Part shown: one piece after another, positions 59,155 through 64,000 of the stretch | Layout of the letters: the number at the start of each line of letters is the position of its first letter | Position numbering within the stretch: the first letter of the stretch is position 1 | Origin: an uncultured Clostridia bacterium | GTDB taxonomy: Bacteria > Bacillota > Clostridia > Oscillospirales > Acutalibacteraceae | NCBI GenBank assembly: GCA_944384835.1 | Contig: CALWUU010000007.1 | Location: 18,715-82,714 of the forward strand | Length of the DNA stretch: 64,000 bases | Direction of reading: 5' to 3' | Translations under genes and position numbers: made by a program | The notes under the pieces: generated by a model | Told to the model about the DNA's origin: nothing | Seen by the model: the letters and a program-made list of their open reading frames with translations, nothing else | Database searches by the model: none

Positions 59155-60893
59155 GAAACTACCTCCTGCTTGCCAATGGCTTTTGCACCGCATAGTCCAA
59201 CGCATACGTCGCAGCCTACGCATTGCGTATCATCAATGACAGCCTTGTTGTTTTTCATGCTGATAGCAGGGCAGCCAATACCCAAACATGCACGGCATCC
59301 AACGCATTTTTCCGGATTGATGAAAAGCGGAGAATTGTGCTTTACGGTTTTCAGCAGTGCACAGGGACGGCGTGCAATAATCACAGACGGTTCTTCTGCT
59401 GCTAATTCTTCTTTCAAAACAGTGCGTACTTGTTTTAAATTGAAAGGATCCACCACGGTAACGCGCCGTACGCCTACAGCTTTGCATAGTGCTTCCAAGT
59501 CCACAGCGGCAGCCGGTTCATTGTAAATATTCTTTCCGGTCGTTGGGTTTTCTTGATGACCCGTCATGCCGGTAGTAGAGTTATCTAAGATAATGACAAC
59601 GGAATTGCTCTTATTATAGGTAATGTCAATCAGACCGGTAATGCCGGAATGCATAAAGGTGGAATCTCCGATAACAGCAACTGATTTTTTCTCTCCCTCC
59701 GCACCGCGTGCTTTGTTGAATCCATGCAAGCCGGATACAGAGCCGCCCATGCACAAACATGTATCCATTGCGTTTAATGGGGCAGAAGCGCCCAGCGTAT
59801 AACAACCAATGTCTCCGCTGACAAATACGTTTGCTTTCTTTAGCTCATAAAATACGCCTCTATGGGGACAGCCACAGCACATCACAGGAGGGCGTACAGG
59901 GGTTGGTTCGTCCAAGGACAGCACTTCGTCTTCCTGATCCAGCATGAGTTTTTTAATGAGTTTTTGAGAAAGTTCTCCGCAAATTGGAAACAATTCTTTT
60001 CCTATGACTTTCACACCAATTTGGGTACAATGTGTTTCAATAATAGGGTCAAGTTCTTCAATGACGTATACGGTTTCCACCATGTTTGCAAAGTTGCGTA
60101 TCAAATCAACAGGCAAAGGATGTACCATACCCAGCTTTAAATAGGAAACTGTATCCCCCAGCGCTTCTTTTGCATATTGGTATGCCGCACCTGAAACAAT
60201 GACGCCGATTTTTGCGTGGTTATCTTCCATATGATTTATGTCACAGTTTTCTGCCCATTGAGATAATTTTTTGGTTCTTTCTTCCACAAGAGGGTGTTTG
60301 GCTCTTGCAAACGCAGGAAGAACAACATATTTGCTTGGCTGCTTTATATATGGTTTCAGGTCTATTTGTTCTCTGTCCTGTGTATCTACAATACTGCAGG
60401 AATGAGAGATTCTGGTGGAAAGACGAATGATAACAGGAGTATCATATTCTTCTGAAAGCGAATAAGCCAGTTTTGTAAACGAACAGCATTCGGCAGAATT
60501 GGAAGGCTCCAACATAGGTACTTTTGATGCAATGGCATGGTGGCGGGAATCTTGTTCATTCTGGGAAGAATGCATGCCCGGGTCATCTGCAACGGCAATG
60601 ACCATACCGCCGTTTACCCCTGTGTAAGAGATGGTATACAAAAGGTCTGCCGCTACGTTCAAACCAACATGTTTCATGGCACAAAAAGAACGAGCACCTG
60701 CAATGGATGCGCCTGCAGCAACTTCGGCTGCGACTTTTTCATTGGGAGCCCATTCACAATATATTTCTTCAAATTTTGCGGCTGCCTCTGTAATTTCTGT
60801 ACTTGGCGTACCGGGATAACTGGAAACTACACGCACGCCGGCTTCATATAAACCGCGTGCTACAGCCTCGTTGCCCAATAATAGCTGTTTCAT
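59151..60893 (-). CDS. iorA: Indolepyruvate ferredoxin oxidoreductase, alpha subunit
   Basis: The 580-residue catalytic subunit, a fusion of TPP-binding and other 2-oxoacid oxidoreductase domains. The N-terminus has LLLGNEAVARGLYEAGVRV and SSYPGTPSTEI. The TPP site is GDIGCYTLGASAPLNAMDT near residue 367 and GDSTFMHSGITGLIDITYN near 403. At the C-terminus are two 4Fe-4S motifs, CVGCRACLGIGCPA and CVGCDVCVGLCGA. The ATG at 60891-60893 has a GGAGGT site. It is the first gene of the iorA-iorB-paaK-ACT unit and takes part in fermentation of aromatic amino acids. Confidence 0.96.
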   Translation of the reverse strand: MKQLLLGNEAVARGLYEAGVRVVSSYPGTPSTEITEAAAKFEEIYCEWAPNEKVAAEVAAGASIAGARSFCAMKHVGLNVAADLLYTISYTGVNGGMVIAVADDPGMHSSQNEQDSRHHAIASKVPMLEPSNSAECCSFTKLAYSLSEEYDTPVIIRLSTRISHSCSIVDTQDREQIDLKPYIKQPSKYVVLPAFARAKHPLVEERTKKLSQWAENCDINHMEDNHAKIGVIVSGAAYQYAKEALGDTVSYLKLGMVHPLPVDLIRNFANMVETVYVIEELDPIIETHCTQIGVKVIGKELFPICGELSQKLIKKLMLDQEDEVLSLDEPTPVRPPVMCCGCPHRGVFYELKKANVFVSGDIGCYTLGASAPLNAMDTCLCMGGSVSGLHGFNKARGAEGEKKSVAVIGDSTFMHSGITGLIDITYNKSNSVVIILDNSTTGMTGHQENPTTGKNIYNEPAAAVDLEALCKAVGVRRVTVVDPFNLKQVRTVLKEELAAEEPSVIIARRPCALLKTVKHNSPLFINPEKCVGCRACLGIGCPAISMKNNKAVIDDTQCVGCDVCVGLCGAKAIGKQEVVS

Positions 60894-61115
60894 GATATAC
60901 CTCCGTGGGGATAAAAATGCTCGTATACTCATTTATGAGTTTGTTTCATCCAATATGTTTTATATATGTTCAACAGTATTTTACTATGTTTCCATATCGA
61001 ATGCAAGGCGTATTGCCAGGCTTTTTCCGGTATTCTCTGGCGGCGGTGTACAATATGTTTCTGCCAAAATACAAATGTGGATTTACTGTATCTGACAATA
61101 AGATTTTGTATAAAA

Positions 61116-61144
61116 TTGCCCTTGCTTTTCTCTTGTGATATAAT
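61116..61144 (+). promoter_or_regulatory. Sigma-A promoter of the ABC-F gene
   Basis: TTGCCC at 61116-61121, 17 bases, then a perfect TATAAT at 61139-61144. The RNA would start near 61151. Confidence 0.7.
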
Positions 61145-61157
61145 CATAAATACAGGC

Positions 61158-61177
61158 AAACGTTATGTATAACGTTT
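61158..61177 (+). promoter_or_regulatory. Perfect 20-bp palindrome between promoter and ribosome site of the ABC-F gene
   Basis: AAACGTTAT (61158-61166) and ATAACGTTT (61169-61177) form a dyad with a GT centre, 5 bases before AGGAGG. It could be a repressor site at the RNA start or a small hairpin near the ribosome site. Confidence 0.55.
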
Positions 61178-61195
61178 CAAAAAGGAGGATAGCAC

Positions 61196-62995
61196 ATGCT
61201 ATTGCTTTCTGCGGAAAAAATAGAAAAAAGCTATGGAATCAAACCTTTGTTAAAAGAAGCCTCTCTTTATTTGGGGCAAGGAGACAAGATAGGTGTAGTA
61301 GGTTTGAATGGAATGGGTAAATCCACATTACTGAAAATTATTGCAGGTGTGGAGCAATACGACAGCGGCTCCATTACAAAAACACCTCATCTGGTCATTC
61401 ATTATTTACCCCAGCAGCCGGTAATGCAATCTGGAAATACAGTATTGCAGCAGGTTTTTTTAGGAGCTTCGGAAGAATTGCGTCAAATGAAAGAATATGA
61501 AGCAAAGTCCATTTTAACAAAACTGGGCATTTCTGATTTTCAGCAGGATGTTTCTACGCTTTCAGGCGGGCAGAAAAAACGGGTGGCAATTGCCAGTGCT
61601 TTGGCAACTCCCTGCGATTTATTGATTTTGGATGAACCTACCAACCATTTGGACCACCATATGGTTGCATGGCTGGAGCAAACGTTACAGAAATTTCGGG
61701 GCGCATTGCTTATGATTACCCATGACCGTTATTTTCTCGATCGTGTTTCCAATAAAATCATAGAAGTAAACAACGGTAAAATTTATCAATATGAAAGCAG
61801 CTATTCCGGTTATTTGGAGAGCAAAGCACAGCGTGAGGAGATGGCGCTTAGTTCCGAAAGAAAGCGTCAAAGCTTGCTGAGAAAAGAATTACAATGGATT
61901 CAAAGAGGTGTAAAAGCAAGAGGAACAAAAAGCCGTTCCCGCATAGAACGTTTTGAAGCGCTGAGAGACAAAGAAGGACCAGAACTGTCTCAGCAATTGG
62001 AAATCAGTTCGGTGGGGACGCGTCTTGGGAAAAAGACCATAGAAGTGAATCATATTTCAAAGTCCTATGGGGACAAGATATTGATTCAAGATTTTTCCTA
62101 CATTGTTCCGCGGGACGGAAGAATCGGAATCATTGGAAAAAATGGATGCGGAAAATCTACTTTGCTGCAATTGTTAAGCGGAAACTTATCTCCGGATACA
62201 GGTACTGTTGAGGTAGGGGATACGGTTAAAATAGGATATTACACACAAGAATGCAGAAATATGGATGAACGCCAGCGGGTGATTGATTACATTAGGGACG
62301 GTGCAGAGTGGATTGAAACAATCAACGGTAAATTAAGCGCCGCGCAAATGCTGGAAACCTTTTTATTCCGCGGCGACATGCAATGGAATTATATTGGCAA
62401 GCTTTCAGGAGGAGAGCGGCGCCGTTTATATTTATTGCGTGTATTAATGGAAGCGCCGAATGTACTGCTTCTGGACGAACCTACCAACGATTTGGATATT
62501 GAGACCCTTCAAATTTTGGAGGAATATCTGGAAACATTTGCAGGAGCTGTCGTTGTTGTTTCCCACGACCGTTATTTTCTGGACAAAGTAACAGACACTA
62601 TTTTTGAATTTCAGGAAGACGGTAGGCTGAAGCAATTTTTAGGAGGATATTCTGACTATTTTGATACCGTAAAAACAGATTTACGTGTAAAAAAAGAACA
62701 CGAAACCAAAACATCTTTCAAGGAACAAGAACGGTCTCATCCCGTAAAAAAACAAAAATTCAAGTTTTCCTATAATGAACAAAGAGAATTTCAGGAAATT
62801 GACCATATTGTAGAAGCATTAGAAAGTCAAATACAAAAATTATCTCAGGAAATAGAAGACAGCTCCAGTGATTACGGTGCATTAACACAGTTATTAAAGG
62901 AAAAAGAAGAAGCAGAGCAATTGTTGGAGCAGAAAATGGAACGCTGGGTGTATCTGCATGATTTAGCGGATAAAATAGAGCGGCAAAAACAATAG
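61196..62995 (+). CDS. ABC-F family ATPase (ribosome-acting)
   Basis: A 599-residue soluble protein with two ATPase domains and no membrane part. Walker A motifs are GLNGMGKST (near residue 36) and GKNGCGKST (near 322), signatures LSGGQKKR and LSGGERRR, and Walker B LILDEPTNHLD and LLLDEPTNDLD. The ABC-F linker lies near residues 185-265, with RKRQSLLRKELQWIQRGVKA. A charged C-terminal coiled coil covers residues about 500-599. Such proteins act on the ribosome E site and include both housekeeping factors (EttA, Uup) and antibiotic protection factors. The long C-terminal coiled coil points to the Uup/YdiF side. ATG with a GGAGG site, own promoter and palindrome upstream. Confidence 0.93.
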   Translation: MLLLSAEKIEKSYGIKPLLKEASLYLGQGDKIGVVGLNGMGKSTLLKIIAGVEQYDSGSITKTPHLVIHYLPQQPVMQSGNTVLQQVFLGASEELRQMKEYEAKSILTKLGISDFQQDVSTLSGGQKKRVAIASALATPCDLLILDEPTNHLDHHMVAWLEQTLQKFRGALLMITHDRYFLDRVSNKIIEVNNGKIYQYESSYSGYLESKAQREEMALSSERKRQSLLRKELQWIQRGVKARGTKSRSRIERFEALRDKEGPELSQQLEISSVGTRLGKKTIEVNHISKSYGDKILIQDFSYIVPRDGRIGIIGKNGCGKSTLLQLLSGNLSPDTGTVEVGDTVKIGYYTQECRNMDERQRVIDYIRDGAEWIETINGKLSAAQMLETFLFRGDMQWNYIGKLSGGERRRLYLLRVLMEAPNVLLLDEPTNDLDIETLQILEEYLETFAGAVVVVSHDRYFLDKVTDTIFEFQEDGRLKQFLGGYSDYFDTVKTDLRVKKEHETKTSFKEQERSHPVKKQKFKFSYNEQREFQEIDHIVEALESQIQKLSQEIEDSSSDYGALTQLLKEKEEAEQLLEQKMERWVYLHDLADKIERQKQ

Positions 62996-63417
62996 ACCAT
63001 TAAACAAAATTAAATAGAATATGGTAATTGGATATATCAGCGTACGCAATGGACAACAGTATGTTGGTTTTTTGAGATAAAACATATATTGATTGTAGAT
63101 AGAATATTTTCCCCAAAGGATTTTTCAATTATGTTTTTACCGCATGAGTCAAACAGTTTTATCTGTTTTCTTATAATTAAAATATTTTTCATAAATGTTT
63201 GGTATTTTAAAAAGTAATATGAGGATGTACAGAGCACAGCTGTAAATGCAGTATATATGTATAGAAAACAATGCCGGAACATATCTCAAACCGGCTTAAT
63301 ATTAAAAAAAGCATATTTATTTGTTTTGGAATCTTTTCTAAATAGAAATTGCATCTAATTTTATTATAAAACCGGTGTTGGAACGGTACAATTGATTTAT
63401 AAAATATACCAATAAAG
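62996..63417. other. Gap without a supported gene after the ABC-F gene
   Basis: The roughly 420 bases are AT-rich with many stops in all frames. A small GCCGG/CCGGC inverted repeat near 63275-63298 is the only structure seen. Short frames on the minus strand lack ribosome sites. Confidence 0.5.
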
Positions 63418-63450
63418 AAAAAAGACATCTTGTTTCAAGATGTCTTTTTT
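63418..63450. terminator. Strong hairpin terminator in the right-hand gap
   Basis: A perfect 15-bp stem (63418-63432 with 63436-63450), a TTT loop and A/T flanks on both sides. It is 420 bases after the ABC-F gene, so it may end a non-coding transcript. Confidence 0.8.
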
Positions 63451-63733
63451 CTTTATTTAGAAGGTTTTGTAGATAGTAATGGTACAAATGGTGTACTTTA
63501 TGTCCTGCTTGAAACGGGAGGAAAAATAAAATTAACACATCAGCTAAAATCTGCTGAAAATGATCAAATTTGTACTCTGTAAATTAAATATTTTGTATTT
63601 AATCCGGAATGAAACTAATGTTTTTTTGCTAAAATACACAAAAAGTTTTAAATTATACTATACAGGTTGACTTTAATTTTATTTTGTTCTAGAATAATGT
63701 TACAGTATTAAAAGAGCATAAACGCAAACACGT

Positions 63734-63785
63734 ACTGCTTATGGGCTGTAACCCCCGCAGTTGGGACAATAAATTGTTTTTATAC
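63734..63785 (+). promoter_or_regulatory. Candidate structured leader before the right-edge gene
   Basis: ACTGC (63734-63738) pairs with GCAGT (63757-63761), enclosing an inner GGG/CCC helix with loop CTGTAA. A small ACAAT/ATTGT hairpin with T-run follows at 63766-63785. The conserved-looking purine and pyrimidine loops resemble a regulatory RNA, but I cannot assign a known class. Confidence 0.35.
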
Positions 63786-63955
63786 CTTATTTTTTGTTGT
63801 TCATGACATATAATTGCGGTTTCGGTACAAAAAGTACACTTTTAGTACCAGTTTTTGTATATTGATTGTATTGCGAATAAAGCTCGTTGACAGTAAAGAA
63901 TAGTTGAATGACGCATATTGCTTTGAGACAAAGAGCAGAAAGGGAGAGATGGATT

Positions 63956-64000
63956 GTGAAAGGAACAACTATAAAAAGATTTCCGGTTTTCGCGTTTACC
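63956..64000 (+). CDS. Start of an exported or membrane protein, cut by the right edge
   Basis: A GTG at 63956-63958, preceded by an AAAGGGAGAG site 7 bases upstream, opens a frame to the window end. The visible residues MKGTTIKRFPVFAFT have the basic N-region and hydrophobic start expected of a signal peptide. An alternative ATG at 63949 (MDCERNNYKK) lies too close to the ribosome site. Nothing can be said of the product. Confidence 0.45.
   Translation, partial: MKGTTIKRFPVFAFT

Noticed and set aside
63018..63080. Plus-strand MVIGYISVRNGQQ resembling the start of a serine recombinase
   Set aside because: Stops after 19 codons, lacks a ribosome site and no further recombinase sequence follows in any frame.
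63690..63800. c-di-GMP or c-di-AMP riboswitch before the right-edge gene
   Set aside because: The conserved segments of those classes cannot be found; only a short hairpin is supported.
1..64000. CRISPR arrays, tRNA or rRNA genes, insertion sequences, prophage
   Set aside because: No regularly spaced repeats, no tRNA-like TTCRA arm with acceptor pairing, no transposase or integrase frame and no run of phage structural genes were seen.

Overview
The window looks like a chromosomal stretch from a low-GC, Gram-positive anaerobe of the Bacillota, most likely class Clostridia (a gut Ruminococcaceae/Oscillospiraceae-like organism). The grounds are the hrcA-grpE-dnaK-dnaJ order behind a CIRCE element, sigma-A type promoters with 17-bp spacers, strong AGGAGG-type ribosome binding sites with frequent TTG/GTG starts, a yybP-ykoY manganese riboswitch, ferredoxin-dependent indolepyruvate oxidoreductase, and the AT-rich spacers. 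No tRNA, rRNA, CRISPR array, insertion sequence or integrase was seen. Most of the window is ordinary core genome with a few accessory islands.

Layout. 1-6.5 kb, mostly minus strand: asparagine synthetase (cut by the left edge), a CpXC protein, tRNA thiolase mnmA, a hypothetical gene, two small overlapping plus-strand genes (the second sigma-region-4-like), a short DUF4177-like protein, a lipoprotein, a HAD phosphatase and an FlK-type thioesterase. 6.6-10 kb, plus strand: tex and ychF. 10-14.8 kb, minus strand: a five-gene operon (SAM methyltransferase, FmdE, solute-binding lipoprotein, FecCD permease, ATPase) that looks like uptake of a chelated metal, followed by the scar of a deleted second copy of the same operon. 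15-18.2 kb: sugar transferase, lrgAB and pnuC with a terminator-bearing leader. 18.2-23 kb: lepA on the minus strand, then a manganese riboswitch and a P-type cation ATPase. 23.3-29.8 kb: hemW, an MBOAT/DHHW acyl-transfer pair, peptide deformylase and an odd DUF4417 fusion. 30-36 kb: the heat-shock operon plus small membrane proteins. 36.2-45 kb: secA, an Fe-S scaffold protein with its GGGtGRT partner, phzF, HAD, class II aldolase and an OGG-like glycosylase. 45-54 kb: an AT-rich gap with DnaA-box-like repeats, rlmB, a 1351-residue protein, an atypical EF-G and a VOC protein. 54-64 kb: SLOG, XRE, DUF4097 and MerR genes, the iorA-iorB-paaK-ACT cluster for aromatic 2-oxoacids, an ABC-F ATPase, and a long gap ahead of a new gene at the right edge.

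The most unusual items are: (1) the 1351-residue protein at 47142-51197, which combines a roughly 790-residue low-complexity acidic region with a P1B-type ATPase-like core whose catalytic motifs (DKTGT, TGD, GDGxND) are all gone; (2) the operon scar at 10049-10235, which keeps the regulatory inverted repeat, start codon and last codons of a lost metal-uptake operon; (3) an EF-G paralogue without the catalytic His and without a canonical NKxD motif; (4) the pnuC leader; and (5) the DUF4417 fusion with an internal ribosome binding site. All family names come from motif recognition by eye; no database search was possible.
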